From the NCBI GenBank assembly GCA_003167495.1, contig PMSX01000097.1:11853-56801 (forward strand): a stretch of DNA of 44,949 nt, read 5' to 3'. The notes beneath the pieces were generated by a model. The model had not been told where the DNA came from, searched no databases, and saw nothing but the letters and a program-made list of their open reading frames with translations. The translations under genes and the position numbers were made by a program. The DNA comes from Bryobacterales bacterium. GTDB lineage: Bacteria; Acidobacteriota; Terriglobia; Bryobacterales; Bryobacteraceae. Below are positions 1 to 8,800 of this stretch, one piece after another; the first letter of the stretch is position 1, and each line of letters starts with the position of its first letter.

Positions 1-244
1 TATTGCTCAAATCCGATTTTCCTTTTTCTACCTGAACCGCTTCCGGCTTGAGCAGATGTGCCGAAACCATCGCCGCAAAATCCCCCAGCGACAAACTCTT
101 CGAACCAACCCATACCTTGCTCTGCTTAAAGTGCCGTGCAAGCGCAAGCTTGTCAACCGAAGGTGGCATGGGATTCGCGTAAATGCTTATCAAGTCGTTG
201 GCTGTAATAAACTTGACGTACCGAAAGGATTCGGCATGCTCCAC
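1..244 (-). CDS. Possible partial ORF running off the left edge
   Basis: A minus-strand frame stays open from a GTG at 242-244 to the left edge, about 81 codons, with an in-frame stop just upstream at 251-253. The translation has a protein-like composition (for example ITANDLISIYANPMPPS, then KVWVGSKSLSLGDFAAMV), but I recognise no family and see no convincing ribosome binding site. The adjoining DNA holds a decayed NTF2-like gene, so this may be an intact gene start, a 5'-deleted remnant or a chance ORF. Sequence to the left would decide. Confidence 0.25.
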   Translation of the reverse strand, partial: MEHAESFRYVKFITANDLISIYANPMPPSVDKLALARHFKQSKVWVGSKSLSLGDFAAMVSAHLLKPEAVQVEKGKSDLSN

Positions 245-329
245 GGACGCCTAACCGCGCATCCCGATCGGCGTAAAAAGCATCGGGCGGCGGCCGTTGA
301 GCCGGAATTGAATTACTCGCAATAGCCCG

Positions 330-1095
330 AAGGGAGCGTTAGAACTCCCATATCTTGCCGATCTCGGCGTGGACCCGCGGTATGAAGGTCGCGAAGCGGT
401 CGGCGCTTTCCTTACCTTCTTGCATGAAGAGATGTATCCTGGCTTCAAATTCATGGATGTGAAGATCCATATCGATACGCCGGATCAGGCCTTCGGGGAA
501 TACACGATTCACCAAAAGTCCGGCATCTCCGGGAGAGACGTGCACCAAAGGTTTTTCGGTCATTGCCAAGCTGCCGACGGCAAGATTGTCTTGCTTCGGG
601 AAGCGCTCAATGTACTTGCGGCCGCCGATGGAATGTTTCCTGGCGGTGTTGCGGATATCGTTCAGAAGAGAACTTCCGCCCAATCGGCGAACAGTGCGCC
701 GCTAAGCGACGAAGGCCGCAAGGCGCTAGCTACAGCATTTATAGCGGCCTTACGATCTCAAAACGAAAATGCGTTCAAGAAGATCATCCACGACGATGTT
801 GTCTGGACATTACCAGGATCGAGTGCAGTCTCGGGCGTCGCCCATGGTGTCGACGGCATCCTCAAACGTGCGAAGGCTATCGTCGAGCGTGGAGTGACCC
901 CTCGAAGTCATGCACGTCGTGCTGAGAATACCTGACTACAGTTTGCACGCTTCGCGAGGCAAGATTGGTCGCCTGGATATCTACATTTCCGACATTCCTA
1001 TGGTCAACGCTACTTCCAGTAGCGAAATAATGTTTAAGAAACGAATTTCAACTCTAGAGACTTTGTTGGAAGGAGTCATCTGCTGGTTCGGATAA
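330..1095 (+). pseudogene. Broken tandem NTF2/SnoaL-like protein
   Basis: Two cone-like NTF2/SnoaL domains can be read in series. The first, from about 336, lacks its beginning: an in-frame stop lies at 309-311, and the readable part starts near ALELPYLADLG and continues through YEGREAVGAF to ADGKIVLLREALN. The second starts near 700 (LSDEGRKALATAFIAALRS) and reaches GVDGILKRAKAIVERGV. There the frame breaks at about 895-905, and the domain continues one frame over as LEVMHVVL, ending with the family-like tail GKIGRLDIYISDIPMVNA. Between DYSLH and GKIGRLD a stretch of about 20 residues usual in this fold seems to be missing. Such proteins bind or isomerise small hydrophobic molecules, but no substrate can be named. 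Frameshift, internal gap and headless first domain together indicate a decayed gene. Confidence 0.65.
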
Positions 1096-1102
1096 ATAGT
1101 TG

Positions 1103-1315
1103 ATGGATTTGAGAGGCAGACAGTTTGATTGCACGCAGTGCGGCGGTACGGTCGCTGTCGAACTCGGTGTGTATTTCGGAGGTCCGCTCGCATACGATCA
1201 CTTTGCAAAGTGCCCAACTTGTGGCAAAGAATATTCGGACCAAACCGAAATTTCTCGCCTCGTTTCTGCAAGGCGAGCAAGAGACAAGGCGCTCGCTGCA
1301 GATACAGAACGCTGA
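1103..1315 (+). CDS. Small zinc-ribbon-like protein
   Basis: This is a 70-residue ORF with an ATG at 1103; a TTG one codon earlier is less likely. It carries two CxxC knuckles, Cys10-x2-Cys13 (CTQCGG) and Cys37-x2-Cys40 (CPTCGKEY). Twenty-three residues lie between the knuckles, a spacing typical of a single zinc ribbon. The C-terminal tail is charged and probably helical (SARRARDKALAADTER). No catalytic residues or partner domains are visible. Zinc ribbons of this size usually bind nucleic acid or act as accessory subunits, but I cannot assign a role. It begins 7 nt after the decayed NTF2-like gene, in a region of gene loss, so it could itself be a surviving fragment. Confidence 0.5.
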   Translation: MDLRGRQFDCTQCGGTVAVELGVYFGGPLAYDHFAKCPTCGKEYSDQTEISRLVSARRARDKALAADTER

Positions 1316-1890
1316 GAATTATGAAGCTAATTAGAGCTTGTTTTGTCGCGGCGACGCTCTGGTGGCTCTTCCGGCCCGAGCGGCTTTTCGTTTAACCAGC
1401 AAGTGAATGAATCGGCTCCTGCGGGGCGTGGCGGATCTCCAGCCGGCCTTCACGGGTAGCCTTCATGCCACCACGCCTGGAAGGCCGAACAATATATAGA
1501 CGCGTGAACACTTTAAAGTACGGCAGTAAGCTGAAGCTTCAGTTCACAAACGAATTGGAACGAGTACCTTGGCGTTCCTATGTTTTTCTTGCATCACACT
1601 GCTGCTGGCTTTGCCGAGCGGCGAACAAGATCTCTCCATCCATCGCGCAGTTTTGGGTGCTCGATTAACGGCAGTGATCTCACGTCGCTGCCGGCGTCGC
1701 ATGGCGAGTCGTGAGTCTTCGTTGTTGGATGATCGGAGGTGCGGTATACCACGATTCCTGAACCCAATTGCCCGATAGCCGTCGAGTTTTCAACTCGCCA
1801 GACCCTGGCGAAACCGAGAAGTGGCTCATTACTGTCCCTCCCCAACGTATTTTTGGAGCACGCTGAAAAGTGCGAGTGGGAAACTTGAAC
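1316..1890. other. 575-nt stretch with no convincing gene
   Basis: No frame here gives a recognisable family, and no tRNA-like or rRNA-like sequence was seen. Around 1569-1670 a plus-strand frame reads as a short hydrophobic, signal-peptide-like segment (FLCFSCITLLLALPSGEQD) that soon becomes low-quality sequence. It may be the remnant 5' end of a secreted-protein gene. The rest looks like decayed intergenic DNA. Confidence 0.4.
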
Positions 1891-2346
1891 CTACCCGATG
1901 GCATTGACGCTTGAAGAACTCATCCCATCCCGTCGCTCCGAGAAAGCTGCTTTTATAAAACTGATTAGTGTCGCTCGCTGGTAGATTTCTTGAGCACAGC
2001 GCGAACAGCAACCGATGTGGTGTTCGATCGCCTGCCGTTCGTCGCCTGTGAAACGATCAAATAAATAATCGTCCAGAGTCTCTTCTGCTAGGTGCCTAAG
2101 GGCAAGAGTTGATCTCCGCTCCTCCGGCCTGACTTCGGATTGAGAGACGATCCGTATCCCTTCGACACATCCCGCTTCACTAATAGAATCCTCTTGAGCA
2201 GTGAAGACGACCAAGCACTTCCGGCAGATGATTAGATGATCTAACAATTCAGCGTCAATCTGATCGACCGGCGAGGGTAAATTCACATCCAACGATCTTA
2301 GGTTCGCAGGAAGATCATTCTCGTTGGGGTTGTGTTTAGCAGACAT
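1891..2346 (-). CDS. Small protein with two anti-sigma-type zinc motifs
   Basis: A 151-residue soluble protein. It contains two copies of the HxxxCxxC signature of zinc-binding anti-sigma (ZAS/zf-HC2) domains: His37-x3-Cys41-x2-Cys44 (HLIICRKC) and His110-x3-Cys114-x2-Cys117 (HIGCCSRC). The second is preceded by a helix typical of these domains (LDDYLFDRFTGDERQAIEHH). No transmembrane segment follows, so it would be a cytoplasmic ZAS-like protein, unlike membrane anti-sigma factors. No sigma-factor gene is adjacent, so a partner is not evident. The ATG is at 2344-2346, and a truncated ligase gene on the other strand begins within a few tens of bases, so the promoter region may have been created by rearrangement. 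The family call is from motifs only. Confidence 0.6.
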   Translation of the reverse strand: MSAKHNPNENDLPANLRSLDVNLPSPVDQIDAELLDHLIICRKCLVVFTAQEDSISEAGCVEGIRIVSQSEVRPEERRSTLALRHLAEETLDDYLFDRFTGDERQAIEHHIGCCSRCAQEIYQRATLISFIKAAFSERRDGMSSSSVNAIG

Positions 2347-2369
2347 CGTGGACCTGTCAGAGCTTATGT

Positions 2370-3530
2370 CCTCATATCGCCGACTATGGGAAATTGGCGG
2401 ATGAAGCGCCGGGTGATCCTCTGGAAGAGGCCGATCCGCACGAAGATGACGTGGCGAGTTTCTTTTATACCAGTGGCAGCACAGGCGGACCCAAGGGTGC
2501 TATGCTCACGCTCCGTAACTTGTTTGCGAACGCAATACACAATTGCATGAATTTCGGGGGCGGTCCGGAATGGGTTTTTCTGCATGCAGCGCCAATGTTT
2601 CATGTGGCAGACGCCGGGGGTGTGTATGGCTTGGTCATGATGGGTGCGGCGCACTGCTTCCTTCCGACTTTCGAGCCGGAAGCTTTTCTGAAGCTAGTGG
2701 AACAATACCGGGTCACCGATAGCTTTCTGGTTCCCACCATGATCAACATGATCACGAACCATCCAGCGGCGGGGCGCTATGAGATATCGAGCTTGAAGCG
2801 GCTGGTTTACGGTGGATCGCCTATGCCACTCGACCTGCTGCGCCGGGCGAAGACAAAATTCGGCTGCGACTTGGCCCAAGGCTACGGGCTCTCGGAAGCC
2901 AGTCCCATACTCACTTACTTGGCGCCCGAAGATCACTCTTTTGCGGACGACGACCGGCAGTACATTCCCGTGAAATCGGCTGGCCGACCAATTCTCGGCT
3001 GCGAAGTTCGCGTGTTTGACCTGCATGATCGCGAGGTTCCGACGGGAGAAGTCGGCGAAATCGTAGCGCGCGGTCCGAACATTATGAAAGGCTATTGGAA
3101 CCGCCCCGAGATCACTGCCGACGCGCTCCGCGGCGGCTGGCTGCACACTGGCGACATGGGTGTCTTCGACGAAGCCGGCTATCTCTATATCCTCGACCGC
3201 AAGAAGGACATGATCAAACCGGGCGGCGAGAACGTTTATTCACCCGAAGTGGAATCCGCCATTTGCGCGCATCCTGATGTGCTGGAAGCAGTGGTCATCG
3301 GCGTTCCCGATGAAAAGTGGGGCGAAGCGATCAAGGCGGTGGTAGTCCGTCGCCCTGCACGCGCGCTGACGGAACCCGCCCTCATCGAGTTTTGCCGCGC
3401 GCGGCTGACGCACTTCAAATGCCCGCATTCCGTCGATTTCGTGGACGCGTCGCCCAAAGGCGGCACTGGCAAAGTACAAAAGAATGTTTTGCGGGAACGA
3501 CATCGCGCAGCCAAGTCCACGATCGCGTGA
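2370..3530 (+). pseudogene. AMP-dependent acyl-CoA synthetase, N-terminus missing
   Basis: The frame encodes the C-terminal two thirds of an adenylate-forming (ANL) ligase. Visible parts are the phosphate-binding loop FYTSGSTGGPKGAM, the region leading to the YGLSEASP motif, the GWLHTGDMG aspartate motif, the hinge region DRKKDMIKPGGENVYSPEVE, and the C-terminal lysine motif in PKGGTGKVQKNVLR. Full-length relatives are about 500-520 residues. Here at most about 385 can be read, because homology stops near PHIADYGKLA (about 2370) and an in-frame stop lies at 2337-2339. The missing part is roughly the first 130-150 residues, including much of the acyl-binding N-domain. A TTG at 2394 could start a shortened protein, but function is unlikely. 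The break lies right beside the divergent zinc-motif gene, which points to a deletion or recombination junction. Confidence 0.75.
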
Positions 3531-3796
3531 CGGTCAGTCACAAACGTTCCCAAATTAGATTATTCTGCCATCTGACTGAAACGCTGACTCTTAGCCGTCT
3601 GTCCTCCCACAGCCGGCGTCTCGTCCAACCCGCCGCACGCTATGTTCAAACCAGCTTTTCGGCGGTTGCATCTACCGGCGTCTTCCTCTCCTAACGGATC
3701 GCGCCCTTCCGCCACAGCCGGTGCGACAACCCGGCTAGATCTTCGACAATCGAATATTCCGCTTCCCGCCAACCATTGGGTTCGTATTTTCACTCT

Positions 3797-4044
3797 CGCC
3801 CAATCGCCCTACGGTCGGGCGAGCCCCCGAACCTGTTGGCTTCGTTTTTACCACGCCGCCACGACCACCGGAATTGGCTTCGTTCCGCAAAACGCCGACC
3901 GCTTAAAGGGACCTCTTAAAGGGGTCAGACACCATTAAGTCCGCCCAATGGCCCCACGGTCGGCGTGCGTCCCTCGACCCACTGGCTTCGTTTTTTGCAT
4001 GCCGCCGAGGATTACGGTAATTGGCTTCGTTGCGCAAAACGGCC
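3797..4044. repeat. Diverged duplicated unit of about 100 bp
   Basis: Two similar segments, 3797-3896 and 3942-4044, share the order CGCCCAAT, CCNACGGTCGG, a GGCTTCGTTTTT block, a CGCCG block, and GGNAATTGGCTTCGTT followed by GCAAAACG. Their offset is 145-147 nt. They differ at many positions, so the duplication is old or the units belong to a dispersed family. They lie in the 620-nt gap between the truncated ligase and the sigma-54 regulator, where I see no gene. The rest of the gap (3531-3796) shows no feature I can name. Confidence 0.6.
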
Positions 4045-4131
4045 CTCCCCTGGGTTTCGTTTCGCAAAAAACGCTTTTTCTTCGCCTCTTGCGCCAGCTT
4101 TCGTAGGCAGTTTTTGGCTTCGTTCCGCAAA
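3836..4131. repeat. Interspersed TTGGCTTCGTTCCGCAAA-type motif
   Basis: Short copies of one motif recur at about 3836, 3874, 3982, 4021, 4051 (variant GGGTTTCGTTTCGCAAAA) and 4114. On the complementary strand the motif reads TTTGCGGAACGAAGCCAA, and translation gives recurring RNEA-type peptides, which makes spurious ORFs. Spacing is irregular (about 38, 108, 39, 30 and 63 nt) and there are no constant-length spacers, so this is not a CRISPR array. The copies include those inside the 100-bp duplicated unit. Confidence 0.55.
3910..3940. repeat. GGGGTCAGACACC motif, possibly REP/transposon-linked
   Basis: Between the two repeat units lies TTAAAGGGGTCAGACACC. From memory, similar GGGGTCAGAC strings occur at the ends of IS200-like/REP-associated transposase elements in many bacteria. 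No transposase gene is present here, so at most this is an orphan end or a non-autonomous element. The call rests on a short resemblance only. Confidence 0.25.
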
Positions 4132-4150
4132 TGCACCTTCTCTTCGCCCT

Positions 4151-5734
4151 TTATCGGGAACCAACGTTCTTACTTCCCCCTTGCTTCTTGCCCGGCCGGA
4201 GGCTGGGCAGCAGCTCCTCATCCACCTTAGCCTTCACCGTCCTTCTATCCACTTCCAACCGCCGCGCCGTCTCCTCATAACTCCCAGTCTGCGCATAAAC
4301 CAACGTGCAATATCTACTCAACAACTCATTCGCCGTCATCTCCCCCTCCTTCGCCGCGCCGAAAAAGTCATTTTTCTTCCCACGCGCGACCGGCGTTCGC
4401 TGCGGCTGATAATCCTTCCTGATCAAAATATTCCGTACACACTGCTCCAACTCCCGATAATTCCCCGGCCAGGCGTAATCCGCTCCCAAATTCGCCTTTA
4501 TCCACTCACTCGCCTCCTCCGCCAGCAAATTCCCCTCACTCCCAGCCACCCGCCTCGCCATAAACAAAATCAAATCGCTCAACACCTCCGGCGATTCATC
4601 AATCTGCTGCCGTAACGATGGCGTTGCAATCTGGTCTGAACATAACCGGTAATACAAATCCTCTCGAAACCTCCGTTTCCGAATCGCCTTCTCCAAATTC
4701 TGATTCGTCGCCGCAATCAGTTTCCCCTCAAACCTATGCAAGTGCGCCGACCCCTCACCCACCGCCTGAAAACTCCGCGTCTCAATCACCCGCAGCAACT
4801 TCACTTGAATCGCCAAATCCAGATCGCCAATCTCATCCAAAAACACCGCGCCCAACGGCGGACACGCCTCTAACCACCCGCGCTTGTCTTGCACAGCTCC
4901 CGTGAACGATCCTCTCTTGTGGCCAAATAATTCCGATTCCACCAACGTCCCCGGCAGCGCTGCTATATTGATCGGAAAAAATAGCCCCGATGGGTCTTCG
5001 TCGAAAGCCATTTTGTTCTCGTCGAACGGCACATACCGCGACATCGCAATCGACCGCGCCACCAATTCTTTCCCGGTGCCCGACGGCCCCGTGATCAAAG
5101 TCGCGAACTCATTCATCCGCCCGTACAACGTTCTCAGATACCGCCGTATGTCGTGTGTAAACACCGATTGCCACACCGCTGCCCGCAGCCGCGCCGCAGG
5201 CTCTGAGTTGCCAATGATCTGATCGAAAATATGATGGAACGCGCGCACAATCTGGTAGTAGCAGGCAAACGTATGGCGCGCTTGGTGTCCCGTTGGAAAG
5301 GTCACATTCGGAATATGGAAGTAATGTTTCCACTCATCGCAAAAATCGCGATAAAATGCCCAGCGTCCTTTATCGCGCGCCTTGCCGCTAAACGTGGCCT
5401 GCACGAATTGCTGATAATGTTTGTAATAGAAAAAATAAAGCAGCCCGTCTTCGTAAAGGGCAAGCTCCCTCTCGTCGGTCGCTGCGCTGCCATGCGCCAG
5501 CGATGCTCGCAGCGCTTTTACAAGTGGTGTAAGCCGTTTCATGATCAGCCATGTGTTGGCGCGCACCCGGTCAGGTTCGCTCACCGATGCGCTCCATAGC
5601 GGGTCTTCTTCTATCGCTTCGCCCCGCAACGCTTGCCGCTCGAATGTCACCATCTCAGGCAGGAACGGGTTGGCGTAGAGTAGATTGGATACGGCTTCGA
5701 GAAACCGGCGGTTTACCCCGCTTAGAAAGGCCAT
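4151..5734 (-). CDS. Sigma-54-dependent transcription activator
   Basis: A 527-residue enhancer-binding protein. Residues 1 to about 205 form a helix-rich N-terminal domain rich in aromatic residues (LLYFFYYKHYQQF); I recognise no receiver, GAF or PAS domain. The AAA+ domain follows: Walker A GPSGTGKE near residue 214, the sigma-54 contact loop GSFTGA near 276 (serine in place of the usual alanine of GAFTGA), Walker B AVFLDEIGDL near 297, and an arginine-rich REDLYYRL segment. The C-terminus carries a Fis-type helix-turn-helix (YEETARRLEVDRRTVKAKV, about 485-503). It should couple ATP hydrolysis to open-complex formation by sigma-54 RNA polymerase. Its signal and target are unknown. It is divergent from the lipid re-acylation gene at 5864, 129 nt away, but I saw no -24/-12 promoter there. 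Confidence 0.85.
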   Translation of the reverse strand: MAFLSGVNRRFLEAVSNLLYANPFLPEMVTFERQALRGEAIEEDPLWSASVSEPDRVRANTWLIMKRLTPLVKALRASLAHGSAATDERELALYEDGLLYFFYYKHYQQFVQATFSGKARDKGRWAFYRDFCDEWKHYFHIPNVTFPTGHQARHTFACYYQIVRAFHHIFDQIIGNSEPAARLRAAVWQSVFTHDIRRYLRTLYGRMNEFATLITGPSGTGKELVARSIAMSRYVPFDENKMAFDEDPSGLFFPINIAALPGTLVESELFGHKRGSFTGAVQDKRGWLEACPPLGAVFLDEIGDLDLAIQVKLLRVIETRSFQAVGEGSAHLHRFEGKLIAATNQNLEKAIRKRRFREDLYYRLCSDQIATPSLRQQIDESPEVLSDLILFMARRVAGSEGNLLAEEASEWIKANLGADYAWPGNYRELEQCVRNILIRKDYQPQRTPVARGKKNDFFGAAKEGEMTANELLSRYCTLVYAQTGSYEETARRLEVDRRTVKAKVDEELLPSLRPGKKQGGSKNVGSR

Positions 5735-5863
5735 GGCTCACTAATTGTATGGGTTTGTTCACAAAATGTACAGCTGCCCAAGCGTCCACGCAGCCCCGGT
5801 CCGCTAACTCTTTGATATCTTTGAAGCCACTGCAACGGCGAGCTTCGTGCTCTCTAGGGGCCT

Positions 5864-8800
5864 ATGCATACCGAAGGTAGTTATCGCGAAGTCTTGAAAG
5901 TCCCCGGCGTTCAGCCGTTTTTGTGGCTGCAGTTCTTCAACGCCTTTAACGACAACATGTACAAAATTGTTGTCTCGTTGCTGGCCGTGTCACTCGTCGG
6001 TCAGGCCCACTCGGGCGATTATCTCGAACTCGCCAGCTTTATCTTCGTCGCGCCTTTCCTCATCTTCGCTACCTACGCCGGACAACTCGCCGATCGTTTT
6101 GAAAAGCGCAGCGTTGTCATTTTTACCAAAGCCATTGAAATCGCCGCCATGCTTTTCGCGTTGTTCGCTCTCCGCAGCGCCAACGTCAATTGGATGCTCG
6201 CCGTCCTGTTCTTTACCGCCACGCAGGCGGCCTTCTTCAGTCCAGCAAAGTATGGCATCGTTCCGGAACTGGTCGGTGAGAGACATTTAGCGCGCGCCAA
6301 TGGCCTGCTCGAAATGAGCACCTTTGTCGCCATCATTCTAGGTACTGTCGGCGGTGGTCTGCTCGTCAAAACGTGGGAACACCAACCCACTTACATCGGC
6401 TTAGTATTGATCGCTGTCGCTATCGTCGGAACTGCTATGGGTGTGCGCATGACACGCACTCCGGTTGCCGTCGCCAAGCGCCCTTGGACATGGAATCCGG
6501 TAGGAGATTCATTCCGCGGTTTCGCCGGCCTGTTCGCCGACCGCAACTTGCTCATTACCGTGCTAGGCACAACCTACTTCTGGTTCCTGGGCGCTCTGCT
6601 GCAGATCCTGTTGCTCTTGTTCGGTACGGAAACCTTGCACGCGGACGCCGCGCACACCAGTCTGCTCATGGCGAGTCTCGCCATCGGCATCGGTCTCGGC
6701 AGCATGTTAGCGGGCAGGCTCTCCGGTCAAAAAGTCGAACCAGGTTTAGTCCCGGTCGGCGCTTTCGGCATGGGCATCGGCGCGTTGGTGCTCTCCCAGT
6801 TTGTCCACACTTTGCCCGCCGCTGCCTTCTGGCTGGTGATCATCGGCGGCATGGGAGGTCTGTTCATTGTTCCGCTCAACGCCATTCTGCAACATCGGCC
6901 CAAGCCCGACGAAAAAGGCCGCGTCATCGCCACCGCCAATATCGTGAATACCGTCGGCATGATGTGCTCGGCTGCTGTTGCCAACATCTGTCAGCATTAC
7001 TTCAACATGACTGCGGCACACATTATTGCGCTAGCGGGCGTAATGACGCTGCTTGCGGCCGTTGCCTCGTTCCAGATTGTGCCCGATTTCACAACCCGCT
7101 TTGTCGTCTGGCTCCTAACTCACACCATTTATCGAATCCGCGTCCTCGGCTCTGAAAACATTCCCCACCGCGGTGCAGCTCTCCTGGTCGCGAACCACGT
7201 CACCTTTGTCGACGGCTTCCTTATCAATGCCTGCGTCCACCGCTTTACCCGCTTCATGGTCTATCAGGGTTGGTATGACCGTTTCCCGGCTGTCTTCAAA
7301 TGGATTCACGCCATTCGCGTGCCTGATGGAACGCGCCGTGCCGTCGTCTACACCATTGCCGCCGCTCGCGAGCAACTGCAACAGGGCCACGTCGTTTGCA
7401 TCTTTGCCGAAGGCTCGTTGACCCGTACCGGCAATCTCGCCGAATTTCATCGCGGCCTCGAAAAGATTGTCCAAGGCATCGATGTTCCCGTCATCCCCAT
7501 ACACCTCGGCGGCGTTTGGGGCAGCATCTTCAGTCTTGATCGCCGCGCCAACATCTGGCGGTCGCTACGCAAATGGCCTTGGCCCGTTACCGTGGCCTTT
7601 GGCAACCCCATGCATGCTCCCAAAGCCTCGGAGGTCCGCCAGGTTGTCTCGGAGTTGGCTGCCGATGCTAGTGCCAGTGACATTCGGTCGAACGAGACTT
7701 TGGCGACACGTTTCATCCAGGCAGCCCGCCGTCACTGGCGTGATCGCGCCATGACTGATTCCACCGGCCGGACCCTGCAATACGGCGAAGCCCTCACTGC
7801 CAGTTGGTTGCTCTCTCGCCGCATCCGCCGTCAGCATCCGGGCGAAAAAATGCTGGGTGTCATGCTGCCTGCCTCAACTGCCGCGGGCGTCATCAACTTA
7901 GGCATCGTACTTGCCGGTAAAGTGCCTGTCAATCTCAACTTCACCGTCGGCCGCGACGCCCTGGACAGTGGACTCTCCCAATGCGCTCTCAAAACCATCT
8001 ACACCTCCAGGACCTTCCTCGAAAAAGCCAAACTCGATCACCGTCCGGAGATGCGCTTCGCCGAACAAGCCCTGCAATTTGCCAAGACCTCCCAAGTGGC
8101 CGCCTATGTGGCCGCTCGTATCCTCCCAACCAGCCTGCTCACTCCCATCACTGTCAAGGCGGACGATGTCGCTGCTATCCTTTTTTCCAGCGGGAGCACC
8201 GGAGCTCCCAAAGGAGTCATGCTCTCCCACCGCAACCTCATTGCCAACGCAAGTTCTGTGCATGACCTGTTTCAAGTCAACGAACGCGACACCATCGCCG
8301 GTGTCTTACCGCTCTTCCACTCCTTTGGTTTCACCTACACTCTCTGGTTCCCTCTCCTCCACGGAGCCAGTGCGGCTTACCATGCCTCTCCGCTCGATGC
8401 CAAAGGGCTCGGCGATCTCGTGCAGAAGACCAAAGCCACCTTCTTGCCCGCACCTCCCACTTTCTGTCAAGCCTACCTGCGTGCCTGTACAAACGAGCAA
8501 TTTGCCTCACTGCGGCATGTCCTCGTCGGTGCCGAGAAATTGCAACCCACCCTAGCCAAAGCGTTCCAAGCGAAGTTTGGCTTGTCGTTGCTCGAAGGTT
8601 ACGGCGCGACGGAAATGTCTCCAGTCATCTCCGTCAATGTGCCCGACCGCGAACAAGGCGGCATTACTCAAATTGGTATGCGCGCCGGAACTGTCGGCCA
8701 GACCGTCCCCCGAGTTGCCGCCAAAGTCGTTCATCGCGATACTGGCGAAGCGGTCGCGCACGGCGACGAGGGCATGTTGCTCGTTCGCGGCGCCAATCGC

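Noticed and set aside
3836..4131. CRISPR array
   Set aside because: Repeat copies vary, spacing runs from about 30 to 108 nt, and no cas genes are present.
3903..4136. Minus-strand ORF rich in RNEA-type peptides
   Set aside because: Its sequence is simply a translation of the dispersed DNA repeat.
3965..4615. 216-residue plus-strand ORF
   Set aside because: It starts in repeats and runs antisense to the sigma-54 activator; its composition is that of a shadow frame.
5735..5863. Sigma-54 promoter between the activator and the lipid fusion
   Set aside because: No GG-N10-GC element at -24/-12 with acceptable match was seen by eye.
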